Assembly (NCBI RefSeq): GCF_003206715.1
Contig: NZ_PZJU01000034.1
Location: 1 to 55,699 of the forward strand
Reading direction: 5' to 3'
DNA length: 55,699 nt
Source of the DNA: Salinicola peritrichatus
Lineage (GTDB): Bacteria; Pseudomonadota; Gammaproteobacteria; Pseudomonadales; Halomonadaceae
Shown here: one piece after another, positions 46,802 to 55,099 of the stretch
Numbering within the stretch: position 1 is the stretch's first letter
How the letters are laid out: each line of letters starts with the position of its first letter
Program-made: the position numbers and the translations under genes
Notes under the pieces: model-generated
What the model saw: the letters and a program-made list of their open reading frames with translations, nothing else
Told to the model about the DNA's origin: nothing
The model's database searches: none

Positions 46802-47488
46802 ATGGATCACCGGTTCGATCGCGTCGAGCATGCTTCGCTCGGCGGCAATGTCTACGCCCACCTACGCGATTCGCTGATCAGCGGGCAGCTCAAGCCCGAC
46901 GACCGCCTGCGTATCCGCGAGCTGGCCGATCAGTTCGGCACCAGCGTCACGCCGGTACGCGATGCGATCTTGCGTCTGTGCAAGGAGCAGGTGCTGGAGA
47001 TGCGGTCCGCCCGCGACATTCGCGTGCCGGTGATCGACGTCGCGCAGTACGACGAAATCTATCGGCTGCGACTGGAGCTTGAAGGAATGGCAGCAGCGCT
47101 GGCCGCGGCGAACATCGAGGCAGCCGGCATGGAAGCACTGACTCGGCAGGTGGAGGACAATCATCGGGCGATCGCCGCCGGCGATATGGCCAAGGCGATG
47201 AAACTCAACCAGCAGTTTCACTTCGCCCTGGCGGCACTGGCCGAGTCACCGTTGCTCGAGCGCTTTATCGACAGCCTGTGGATGCGCGCCGGGCCGGTGA
47301 TCGCTCTGGCCTATCGCGCCTTCTCCGAGCGGGTCGCGATCCAGCACCATTGGGAGGTGCTGGAAGCGCTGGAACGGCATGATGCCGACGCCGCCGGCGC
47401 CGCGATCCGTCGCGATATCGAAGATGGCTACGAAATGATGACCCGATTCCTGACCACGATGCAGTCGGATCTCGATAAACGACGTTAG
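46802..47488 (+). CDS. GntR-family regulator with FCD domain
   Basis: A 228-residue regulator. The N-terminal winged helix (GGNVYAHLRDSLISGQLKPD, LRIRELADQFGTSVTPVRDA) is followed by an all-helical FCD ligand domain (about 85-215) with EIYRLRLELEGMAAALAA, the conserved Asn/His-bearing MKLNQQFHFALAALAES, and VAIQHHWEVLEALERHD (metal/ligand histidines). It is divergent from the deacetylase-kinase-phospho-lyase operon and probably represses it, with an organic acid or the pathway substrate as effector. Confidence 0.9.
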   Translation: MDHRFDRVEHASLGGNVYAHLRDSLISGQLKPDDRLRIRELADQFGTSVTPVRDAILRLCKEQVLEMRSARDIRVPVIDVAQYDEIYRLRLELEGMAAALAAANIEAAGMEALTRQVEDNHRAIAAGDMAKAMKLNQQFHFALAALAESPLLERFIDSLWMRAGPVIALAYRAFSERVAIQHHWEVLEALERHDADAAGAAIRRDIEDGYEMMTRFLTTMQSDLDKRR

Positions 47489-47598
47489 CCCGGCACCGTT
47501 TTGCGAGTGTCGATCAGGCGCTATCTTCGAACGCTCGCGCGCCGGCGGCCGTGCTATTCCTCGGACATCAGGCTGGCGCCGTTGCGCTCGGCGAACAC

Positions 47599-47640
47599 CT
47601 GTATTCGAGGCCGTTTCACCAACGGCAACTACAGGCGGGC
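47599..47640 (+). pseudogene. fragment resembling a LysR effector-domain segment
   Basis: The frame through 47599-47631 reads CIRGRFTNGN, identical to residues of the LysR protein encoded at 50196-51095 (HACIRGRFTNGNLPAW). The DNA matches closely (GGCCG-TTCACCAACGGCAAC). Flanking residues do not align, so this is at most a short gene relic upstream of the antiporter. Confidence 0.35.
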
Positions 47641-47698
47641 ACAGCCGTATCTCAGCGACTATGTTGTGACGACGCAACCAGACAAGGAGAACAGTCGC

Positions 47699-48970
47699 AT
47701 GGAGGCGAACATTTTCGTCGTCGCGCTGGCCGTACTGGCCTTTGGAATGCTTGCCGGTCGGTTGCAGAGTTCCCCGCTTACCATGCCGATAGTGTTTACT
47801 ACGGCGGGCATCGTGCTTGGGCCGGGCGTTCTCGGCATCATCCACTTCGATGTCCACAATGAGACGATCAGCGCGCTGGCCGAGGCGGCGCTGGTCGTCG
47901 TGCTCTTCACCGATGCCTCGCGCATGGATCTGCGCAAGGTACTGAAAGAGCATACGCTGGCCCTGCGCCTGCTCGGCTTCGGATTGCCGCTTGCCGTCCT
48001 CGTGGGTACCGGGGCCGGCCTGCTGCTGCTGCCGACCTTGTCGATTGCGGCAGTGGCCCTGCTCGCCGCAACGCTGGCCCCCACCGATGCAGCGCTTGGC
48101 CAGGCATTCGTCGGCAACCAGACCGTGCCACAAAGAATTCGCCAGACGCTGAACGTGGAGAGCGGGCTCAACGATGGCCTGGCCGTCCCGTTCATCACCG
48201 TGCTGCTCGATGTCGCCCGCCACGAGACCGGCTCGGCGCTCGGCTATGTCGGGCTGTTCGTCTCGTTGGTCGGTATCGGTATTGCCGTGGGCGTCGCGGT
48301 GGGCTGGCTTGGCGGGCGCATTCTCGAATGGAGTGCCTCGCGCGACTGGGCCACGGATACCACCCAGCGGCTCGCGACGATCTCCCTCGCCGCCGTGGCG
48401 TTCGCCGGCAGCGAGCTGCTGGGAGGTAATGGTTTCGTTGCGGCCTTCAGCGCAGGGCTGGTGGTCGGCACGTCGGCACGTTCGCTGCTGCCCCGCACCA
48501 CCGGCTTCGCCGAGGCCGAAGGGCAGCTGCTCACTCTGGTTACCTTCCTGCTGTTCGGGACGATCATGGTCATCGACGTGCTCGGCGACGCCAGCTGGCG
48601 TGTCATCGTGTATGCCCTGATCAGCCTATTCGTCGTACGCCCCATTGCCGTCGCGATCTCGCTGCTCGGCACCGGGCTTTCGCCGGCCAGCGTGGGCTTT
48701 CTCGGTTGGGCCGGGCCGCGCGGTCTGGCCTCCATCGTCTATGCGGTACTCATCGCCGAGACAGCCGGGGTACCCGGCGCCGATCTCGTCTTCATCGTCG
48801 CCGCCTGGACCATTTTGCTCAGCATCTACCTGCACGGACTCTCATCCGCACCGCTGAGTGCGCGCTATGGCGCTTACACGCGTCGATCACGGGACCAGAG
48901 CTCGCCGGAGCATCAGGATTCTGCCGGGCTTCCCCTGCGCTTGCCCGCACGAGGCGATACGTCCAGGTGA
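47699..48970 (+). CDS. CPA1-type cation:proton antiporter
   Basis: A 423-residue membrane protein. ATG 47699 follows AAGGAG at 47684-47689. About 12-13 hydrophobic helices carry the CPA1 signatures LLAATLAPTDAALGQAF and NVESGLNDGLAVPF, the ND motif that binds the transported ion. LGWAGPRGLASIVYAVLIAE is the conserved NhaP-like C-terminal segment. It likely exchanges Na+ or K+ for H+, useful in saline habitats. A Ser/Arg-rich hydrophilic tail (~35 residues) ends the protein. Confidence 0.9.
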   Translation: MEANIFVVALAVLAFGMLAGRLQSSPLTMPIVFTTAGIVLGPGVLGIIHFDVHNETISALAEAALVVVLFTDASRMDLRKVLKEHTLALRLLGFGLPLAVLVGTGAGLLLLPTLSIAAVALLAATLAPTDAALGQAFVGNQTVPQRIRQTLNVESGLNDGLAVPFITVLLDVARHETGSALGYVGLFVSLVGIGIAVGVAVGWLGGRILEWSASRDWATDTTQRLATISLAAVAFAGSELLGGNGFVAAFSAGLVVGTSARSLLPRTTGFAEAEGQLLTLVTFLLFGTIMVIDVLGDASWRVIVYALISLFVVRPIAVAISLLGTGLSPASVGFLGWAGPRGLASIVYAVLIAETAGVPGADLVFIVAAWTILLSIYLHGLSSAPLSARYGAYTRRSRDQSSPEHQDSAGLPLRLPARGDTSR

Positions 48971-49190
48971 AGGATCCGTTGTCATGACGACCGGCGCGCA
49001 CAGAGCTGAGCCAGCAGCCGCTGGCAATCCTGATGGTGTCAGTCGGCGAGCGCTGGTCAATGATTCTCCGTCACGTTGACCAGAATCGTGCGGATGCCGG
49101 CAGCGCGCCCGCCTTCGAGGTCCAGCGGGCTGTCGCCATCATGAGCAGATCCGACGGCGCTGCCGGCCGCCGTCGCCGACGCCCGCTGTT
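48971..49190. other. intergenic region, no gene recognised
   Basis: No credible gene. On the minus strand, one frame (49140-49060) reads DGDSPLDLEGGRAAGIRTIL and ends at a stop; it loosely recalls the C-terminal motif of HAD hydrolases or an ankyrin-type repeat, but there is no start and only ~45 codons. Confidence 0.35.
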
Positions 49191-50060
49191 TTATTCGCCT
49201 CCGATACGATCCAGCAATGCCATCTGGGCATCGGGTATTTCCAGCGCCACCGCGTGAATGTTTTCCTGCAGATGCTCGGGCGACGAGGTGCCGGGAATCA
49301 GCAGAATATTGGGCGAACGCCTGAGCAGCCAGGCCAGCGCCACCTGCATCGGCGTCGCGTCGAGCGTCTTCGCCACCTGGAAAAGCGTGTCCGACTGCAA
49401 CGGCGTGAATCCGCCCAGCGGGAAGAACGGCACATAGGGAATGCCGTCCGCGGCAAGCTGGTCGATCAACGCATCGTCGTCACGATTGGCCAGGTTGTAC
49501 TGATTCTGCACGCAGGCGATAGGGACGATCTTCTGCCCGTCCGCGACCTGTCTGGCGGTAACGTTGCTCAGCCCGATGTGCTTGATCAACCCGCGCTCGC
49601 GCAGCTCCGCAAGCGTCGTCAACGGCGCTTCCAGCGAGCCTTCCGCCGGGCCGTGAACGTCGAGCATGCTGCGCAGGTTCACGACTTCCATCTGCTCGAG
49701 GCCCAGGTTGCGCAAATTGTCTTCCACCGCCCGGGTCAGCTCGGCCGGTGACATCGCGGGCAACCAGGCGCCTTGTTCGTCGCGTCGGGCGCTCACCTTG
49801 GTGACGATGCAGAGATTTTCGGGATAGGGATGCAGCGCCTGCTTGATCAGCTGGTTGGTGACGTGGGGGCCGTAGAAATCCGAAGTGTCGATATGATCAA
49901 TGCCCGCGGCGATCGCGTCCTTGAGCACCTGCACGGCACGGGTCGGATCCCTGGGCGGGCCGAACACGCCGGGACCGGCGAGCTGCATGGCGCCATACCC
50001 CATGCGTTTGACCCGGCGGTCGCCGAGGGCGTAGGTGCCGGCTTTGTCGATGAGGGACAT
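49191..50060 (-). CDS. aldo/keto reductase (YdbC-like)
   Basis: A 289-residue NADPH-dependent TIM-barrel reductase. AAGGAG precedes ATG 50060 (MSLIDKAGTYALGD). The catalytic Asp/Tyr are in IDHIDTSDFYGPH and the Lys in CIVTKVSARRD. The usual His position reads VVNLR, as in the YdbC group of carbonyl or pyridoxal reductases. The cofactor-end motif LIPGTSSPEHLQENIHA is present. Divergent from a LysR gene that probably controls it. Confidence 0.9.
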   Translation of the reverse strand: MSLIDKAGTYALGDRRVKRMGYGAMQLAGPGVFGPPRDPTRAVQVLKDAIAAGIDHIDTSDFYGPHVTNQLIKQALHPYPENLCIVTKVSARRDEQGAWLPAMSPAELTRAVEDNLRNLGLEQMEVVNLRSMLDVHGPAEGSLEAPLTTLAELRERGLIKHIGLSNVTARQVADGQKIVPIACVQNQYNLANRDDDALIDQLAADGIPYVPFFPLGGFTPLQSDTLFQVAKTLDATPMQVALAWLLRRSPNILLIPGTSSPEHLQENIHAVALEIPDAQMALLDRIGGE

Positions 50061-50195
50061 GCGTTCACTCCTTGCGAAGGCAGTGTTTTGGAAACGGTGC
50101 TTGGAGAACAGCGGATAGAACGACTTCATGGTAGGCCTACCCCCGCTGTGCGACTATTCTATTCAATCGAGACAGGTCGTACGGGGAAATGCACA

Positions 50196-51095
50196 ATGAG
50201 CGCGGATCTCGCTGATCTACAGGCGGTGCTGGCCGTCGCCAAGGCCAACGGGTTTCGAGAAGCCGCGCGACTTACCGGCAGCAGTCCTTCACGTTTGAGC
50301 GATGCGGTGCGTCGGGCCGAGACCCGGCTGGGTGTTCGGTTGTTTCATCGCACCACGCGGGCGGTCACACTGACGCAGGCGGGTGAAGCGCTGGTCGCGC
50401 GGCTATCGCCTGCGTTGGCGGAAGTGGAAAGCGCGCTGGATGCGATCAACGGGTTCAAGAATCGGCCGGCCGGCACGCTGCGGCTCAACGTGCCGGTCAG
50501 CGCCTCGCGACTGGTATTGCCCTCGATTCTGCCCGCCTTTCTCAAGGCGTATCCGGAGATCCGCGTCGAGATCACGGCCGACAGCGCGGTGACCAATATT
50601 CTCGCTGCGGGATACGATGCCGGCATTCGCTACGACGAACGCCTGGAGCAGGACATGATCGCCGTGCCCATCGGCCCACGCGAGCAGCGTTTCGCGCTGG
50701 TCGCCTCGCCCGACTATCTGGCGCGTCGCGGCATGCCCGTGCATCCGCAGGAACTGCTGCAGCACGCGTGCATTCGTGGCCGCTTCACCAACGGCAACCT
50801 GCCTGCCTGGGAGTTCGAAAAGGGCGAAGAGCTGATCCAAATCGAGCCTCGCGGGCCTTTGGAAGTCAGCATTGGCGGCGGGGTCGACCTCGGCGTCGAA
50901 GCCGCACTGCAGGGCGTCGGTCTGATCATGATCTTCGAGCAGTGGGTCGAACCGTATCTTGCCAGCGGCGCACTGGTGCCGGTACTCGAATCCTGGTGGC
51001 CGCGTTTTTCCGGCCCCTATCTCTACTATTCCGGCCGTCGCCTGGTGCCCGCGCCGCTGCGGGCCTTCATCGATTTCGTTCGCGAGCGCGCCTAG
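50196..51095 (+). CDS. LysR-family regulator, divergent from aldo/keto reductase
   Basis: A 299-residue regulator. GGGGAA precedes ATG 50196. The HTH is FREAARLTGSSPSRLSDAVR in the first 60 residues, and the effector domain has TLRLNVPVSASRLVLPSILP and YDAGIRYDERLEQDMIAVPI. The CRG-type HACIRGRFTNGNLPAWEFEK loop follows. The 135-bp divergent spacing to the aldo/keto reductase gene is the classic LysR-target arrangement. Confidence 0.92.
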   Translation: MSADLADLQAVLAVAKANGFREAARLTGSSPSRLSDAVRRAETRLGVRLFHRTTRAVTLTQAGEALVARLSPALAEVESALDAINGFKNRPAGTLRLNVPVSASRLVLPSILPAFLKAYPEIRVEITADSAVTNILAAGYDAGIRYDERLEQDMIAVPIGPREQRFALVASPDYLARRGMPVHPQELLQHACIRGRFTNGNLPAWEFEKGEELIQIEPRGPLEVSIGGGVDLGVEAALQGVGLIMIFEQWVEPYLASGALVPVLESWWPRFSGPYLYYSGRRLVPAPLRAFIDFVRERA

Positions 51096-51198
51096 CGCGA
51101 CGCAATCTCGCAGAGTCTCTGTTCTCGGAAATCAGCCTCAGCGACCGAGCCGGAAGATAGCGTATCCTGTGTCGTTCTCGCTGATCGGAGCTTGTCCC

Positions 51199-52131
51199 AT
51201 GCGCATGTCGCCGCTGCCTCCGCTGAATTCTCTGGTTGCCTTCGAAGCCGCCGTACGCCACATGAGCTTCACGCGGGCCGCGGTCGAACTGAATCTTTCC
51301 CAGAGCGCGATCAGCCGCCAGATCGTGCATCTCGAGGAGTTTCTGGGGCGGCAGCTGTTCGTGCGTCAGCAGCGTCGGCTGATTCTCACCCGCGCCGGCG
51401 AGACCTACGCGCTGCAGGTTCGGGCCATTCTGGATGACTGCGTTCACGCCACCGCCGAGGTGATGAAGAGCACCGGAGAGAACGAGCTGACGGTGGCCTG
51501 CACCGCCGGCGTGGCGCAGTTCTGGATGGCGCCTAAGCTGAGCCGGTTCCGCCGCGAGTATCCCAACGTCAAGCTGCGCCTGATCGTGCGCGACGGCGTC
51601 ACCTCGCTGTCGTCGTTCGAGTTCGACATCGGCCTTTACTACCTGAAGCGAGAGACCCTGCCGGGTTTCGAGACGCACTACCTGATTCCGGAAAAGGTCT
51701 TTCCGGTGTGCGCGCCCGCTTATCTAGAGGCGTGTCGCGATCGTCACGGGCTCTCTGACGATCAGCGGCTTCAACCCGGGCATCTGCTGCAGGAGACGCT
51801 ACTGACGCTGGAAGATGCTCAGAGTTTATGGATCTCTTGGGAGGACTGGTTCGGCTATCACCAGCTCGCCAGCGCATCGACGAACAACGCCGTGGTATTC
51901 AATCACTATCCGTCGCTGGTCGAAATGGCCGTCCATGGGCAGGGCGTCGTGCTCGGCTGGCAGCACGTGATCGACAGTCAGATCGAACGTGGCCTGCTGG
52001 TACGGGCGTCCGATCACTGGGCCAGCCATGGCGGCGGCTACTTCCTCGTCACGCCCGAAGAGCGGCGGGAAAACTTCGCCACGCGCTGCTTCAAGCGCTG
52101 GTTGATGGAGGCGGCCCCCGCCACCGAATGA
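51199..52131 (+). CDS. LysR-family (GcvA-like) regulator
   Basis: A 310-residue regulator. GGAG at 51187-51190 fits ATG 51199. The N-terminus MRMSPLPPLNSLVAFEAAVR with MSFTRAAVELNLSQSAISRQ and LEEFLGRQLFVRQQRRLILT is GcvA-like. The effector domain contains DIGLYYLKRETLPGFETHYL. It precedes, on the same strand, an amidohydrolase and an SSS symporter gene, which are its likely targets. Confidence 0.9.
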   Translation: MRMSPLPPLNSLVAFEAAVRHMSFTRAAVELNLSQSAISRQIVHLEEFLGRQLFVRQQRRLILTRAGETYALQVRAILDDCVHATAEVMKSTGENELTVACTAGVAQFWMAPKLSRFRREYPNVKLRLIVRDGVTSLSSFEFDIGLYYLKRETLPGFETHYLIPEKVFPVCAPAYLEACRDRHGLSDDQRLQPGHLLQETLLTLEDAQSLWISWEDWFGYHQLASASTNNAVVFNHYPSLVEMAVHGQGVVLGWQHVIDSQIERGLLVRASDHWASHGGGYFLVTPEERRENFATRCFKRWLMEAAPATE

Positions 52132-52278
52132 AGCGCACGATCGATGCGTTGACCGCATGCATGCATGCGTTTTTTGCGTTTTCAGGTTCTCGAGGCGCTG
52201 GGTAGGCTCATGCCGTATTCGGATGACTATCACGACAGTACTTCACAAGCACAACATCGCCTCCCAAGAGCCCAATCC

Positions 52279-53544
52279 ATGACCGAACTCTCCTCTTCAC
52301 GCTCCTCGCAAGCCGTCCTGTTCCGTAATGCCGACGTGGTCGACGGTTCGTCGTCCGAACCGCGTACCGGCGTCCAGGTCCTGGTCGAGAATGGCCGCAT
52401 CGTTCAGGTGGCTGACGAGTCGATCGACGCGCCACACGCCCGCGTCGTCGACCTTCAGGGTCGAACCCTGATGCCCGGACTGATCGACTGCCACGTGCAC
52501 GTCATCGCGACGACCGCCGATCTCGGCGCCAACGCGCTGCTTCCCGATTCCCTGATCGCGGCCCGCGCCACGCCGCTCCTGAAAGGCATGTTGATGCGAG
52601 GTTTCACCACCGTGCGTGACGTCGGCGGTGCCGATCGCGGCATTCAGCAGGCGGTGGCGGAAGGGCATTTCGTCGGCCCGCAACTGGTGATCTGTGGCAA
52701 GGCGTTGTCCCAGACCGGCGGCCACAACGACTATCGCGGCTTCTATGACGAGCGCGACGATCAGTACCAGACCCGGCGTCTGGGCTCCATGGGGCGCATC
52801 TGTGACGGCGTCGAATCCGTGCGGCGGGCCGTGCGTCAGGAGATCAAGGCCGGTGCCCAGTTCATCAAGGTGATGGCCAACGGCGGCGTGTCGTCTCCCA
52901 GCGATCCCATCGATTTTCTGAGCTTCTCTGTCGCCGAGCTCGAGACGATCGTCGAGGAAGCCAGCAACGCCCAGACCTACGTCAGCGCGCACCTCTACAC
53001 CGACGAAGCGATCCGGCGTGCCGTGAAAGCCGGCGTTCATTCGCTCGAGCACTGCAACCTGATCACCTTCGAGACGGCGCAACTGGCCGCCGAACGCGGC
53101 GCCATGGCGTGTCCGACGCTCGTCACCTACGAGCGGCTGAAGGCGGAAGGGGCGGAATATGGGCTCAAGCCGGAATCCGTGGCCAAGATCGACGACGTGC
53201 GCCTGGCCGGACTCGAGAGTCTGCAGACCATGCGCGAGGCGGGCCTGCCGATGGCCTTCGGCACCGATCTGCTCGGCGAGATGCAGCCGCACCAGTCCGA
53301 AGAGTTCGTGATCCGCGCTCAGGTATTGCCGCCGCACGAGGTGATCCGCAGCGCCACGCTGACCGCCGCCAAGCTTCTGCGCATGGAAGGCGAGATCGGC
53401 TGTATCGCGCCGGGCGCCCGGGCGGACCTGATCGTGGTCGACGGCAATCCGCTGGAAGACATGCGGCTGCTGACCGGCCAGGGCGAGCATCTTTCTCTGA
53501 TCATGCAGAGCGGTCGCGCGGTCAAGGATCGATTGAGCCGCTGA
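52279..53544 (+). CDS. metal-dependent amidohydrolase (prolidase/imidazolonepropionase-like)
   Basis: A 421-residue enzyme of the amidohydrolase superfamily starting at ATG 52279 (MTELSSSRSSQ). Binuclear-site features: LIDCHVHV, the bridging carboxylated Lys candidate in AQFIKVMANGGVSSP, VSAHLYTDEAI, VHSLEHCNL, and the Asp of AFGTDLLGE. The C-terminus shows the family's GCIAPGARADLIVVDGNPLE. Characterised relatives hydrolyse Xaa-Pro dipeptides or N-acyl amino acids. It lies 124 nt before an SSS symporter gene that may import its substrate. Confidence 0.88.
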   Translation: MTELSSSRSSQAVLFRNADVVDGSSSEPRTGVQVLVENGRIVQVADESIDAPHARVVDLQGRTLMPGLIDCHVHVIATTADLGANALLPDSLIAARATPLLKGMLMRGFTTVRDVGGADRGIQQAVAEGHFVGPQLVICGKALSQTGGHNDYRGFYDERDDQYQTRRLGSMGRICDGVESVRRAVRQEIKAGAQFIKVMANGGVSSPSDPIDFLSFSVAELETIVEEASNAQTYVSAHLYTDEAIRRAVKAGVHSLEHCNLITFETAQLAAERGAMACPTLVTYERLKAEGAEYGLKPESVAKIDDVRLAGLESLQTMREAGLPMAFGTDLLGEMQPHQSEEFVIRAQVLPPHEVIRSATLTAAKLLRMEGEIGCIAPGARADLIVVDGNPLEDMRLLTGQGEHLSLIMQSGRAVKDRLSR

Positions 53545-53668
53545 CATCGCGACGACACGCGAATGCCGGTATCGCAAGTGCCGGTATCCGAATGACGGCT
53601 TCGAGCGAATAGCGATCGAAGCCAATAACGACCGAAGCAAATAACAACCATAAAAGGAGACTGCGACC

Positions 53669-55057
53669 ATGCAGGCATTCTTCGTCATTGCCTATATCTT
53701 GCTGATGATCGTCATCGGACTGTACTTCTCGCGGCGCAAGGTCCACGACGATACCGACTTCATCGTGGCGGGACGTTCGCTCTCCACGATGGTCCTGACT
53801 GCGACGCTACTGGCGACTTTCGTCGGTTCGGGGTCGATCGTCGGCGGTGCCAGCTTCGTGTTTCAGCACGGGCCGGGTGCGGCGATCTTCTTCTTCGCCG
53901 GCACGCCGATTGCCGCTCTGGTGGTCTATTTCCTGCTGGCGCGAAAGATGCGGCGTTCGCGGGCAACCACCATTCCCGGTCTGATCGAGGAGCGCTTCGG
54001 ACCCACGGCACGCTCCATCGCCTCGCTGATCATTCTGCTGGCCTACGTCGGCATCGTCTCCTACCAGTTCACCGGTGCCGGCCAGGCGCTCAACCTGGCC
54101 TTCGGCCTGCCGGTGTGGCAGGGCGTGCTGATCGCTGCGGTGGTGATGATCGGCCTGGCGACCATGGGCGGGCTGGTCTCGGTGGCGTACACCGACTATC
54201 TCAGCGCCGTGATCATCTTCGGCAGCATGTTGATCGCGTTGCCCCTGGTGCTGACGCGGCTGGGCGGTCTCGACGGCATGCTGGAAGCGCTGCCAGCAAC
54301 GCATCGCACGCTGCTGGGCGGGCTGTCGTCATGGCAGGCGCTGGGCTACTTCCTGCCGCTGTTCCTGCTGATCCTGGGCGATCAGAATCTGTTCCAGCGC
54401 TTTGCCGCCGCGCGTGATCCGGCCACGGCCAAGAAGGCCGCCATGGGCCTGGTGATCGCCTCGATCGTCTGTACCGGCCTGATCACCCTGCTGGTCTGCG
54501 CCACGCGGGTGATGTACCCCGACATCACGCCTTCCACGGCCATGATGACGCTGGCACAGCAGGGTTTGCCCACGGTCGTCGGTGGCCTGTTGCTGGCCTC
54601 GATCGTGGCGCTGCTGCTGACGACGGGGAACTCCTATCTGCTCTCGGCATCCGCCAGCCTGACGCAGGACATCCTCGGCGGTCTGCTGAAGATCCAGATC
54701 GCGCCAGGCAAGGCACTGATGGTCAACCGGCTGACCGTCGTCGGCCTGGGCGTACTGGCGTGGATCCTCGGGGCGTTCTTCCCCAGCGTGCTGGCGATGC
54801 AGATGTACTCCTACGGCATGTATGGTGCCGCCATCACCCCGGTCTTCCTGGCTGCGCTGCTATGGCCGCGGGCGACGCCGGCCGGCGCACTGGCGGCGAT
54901 GATCGTCGGCGGCGTCATGACGCTGGTGTGGGAGATCGCGCTGGGCAAGCCGATGGGCTGGAACAGCGTGCTGGTGGCCATGCCACTGGCGGCGGTCACA
55001 CTGATCCTGGTCAGCCTGGCTGGCAAACGTCAGCCGGCGGTATCGATGAGCAGCTGA
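53669..55057 (+). CDS. sodium:solute symporter (SSS family)
   Basis: A 462-residue, ~13-helix Na+-coupled transporter with a clear AAAAGGAGA site upstream. The SSS pattern is visible: YFSRRKVHDDTDFIVAGRSL, LLATFVGSGSIVGGASFVFQ, ATTIPGLIEERFGPTARSIA and GDQNLFQRFAAARDPATAKK. It forms a pair with the preceding amidohydrolase. Substrate unknown; peptides, amino acids or nucleobase-type compounds are possible. Confidence 0.92.
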   Translation: MQAFFVIAYILLMIVIGLYFSRRKVHDDTDFIVAGRSLSTMVLTATLLATFVGSGSIVGGASFVFQHGPGAAIFFFAGTPIAALVVYFLLARKMRRSRATTIPGLIEERFGPTARSIASLIILLAYVGIVSYQFTGAGQALNLAFGLPVWQGVLIAAVVMIGLATMGGLVSVAYTDYLSAVIIFGSMLIALPLVLTRLGGLDGMLEALPATHRTLLGGLSSWQALGYFLPLFLLILGDQNLFQRFAAARDPATAKKAAMGLVIASIVCTGLITLLVCATRVMYPDITPSTAMMTLAQQGLPTVVGGLLLASIVALLLTTGNSYLLSASASLTQDILGGLLKIQIAPGKALMVNRLTVVGLGVLAWILGAFFPSVLAMQMYSYGMYGAAITPVFLAALLWPRATPAGALAAMIVGGVMTLVWEIALGKPMGWNSVLVAMPLAAVTLILVSLAGKRQPAVSMSS

Positions 55058-55099
55058 TTGCGTGCTGGGTGTCTTGCATCGTGGCATTCCGCGCTAGTG

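Noticed and set aside
49060-49140. Minus-strand peptide DGDSPLDLEGGRAAGIRTIL before the aldo/keto reductase
   Set aside because: Resembles a HAD or repeat-protein tail but lacks a start and upstream domain; too short to name a pseudogene.
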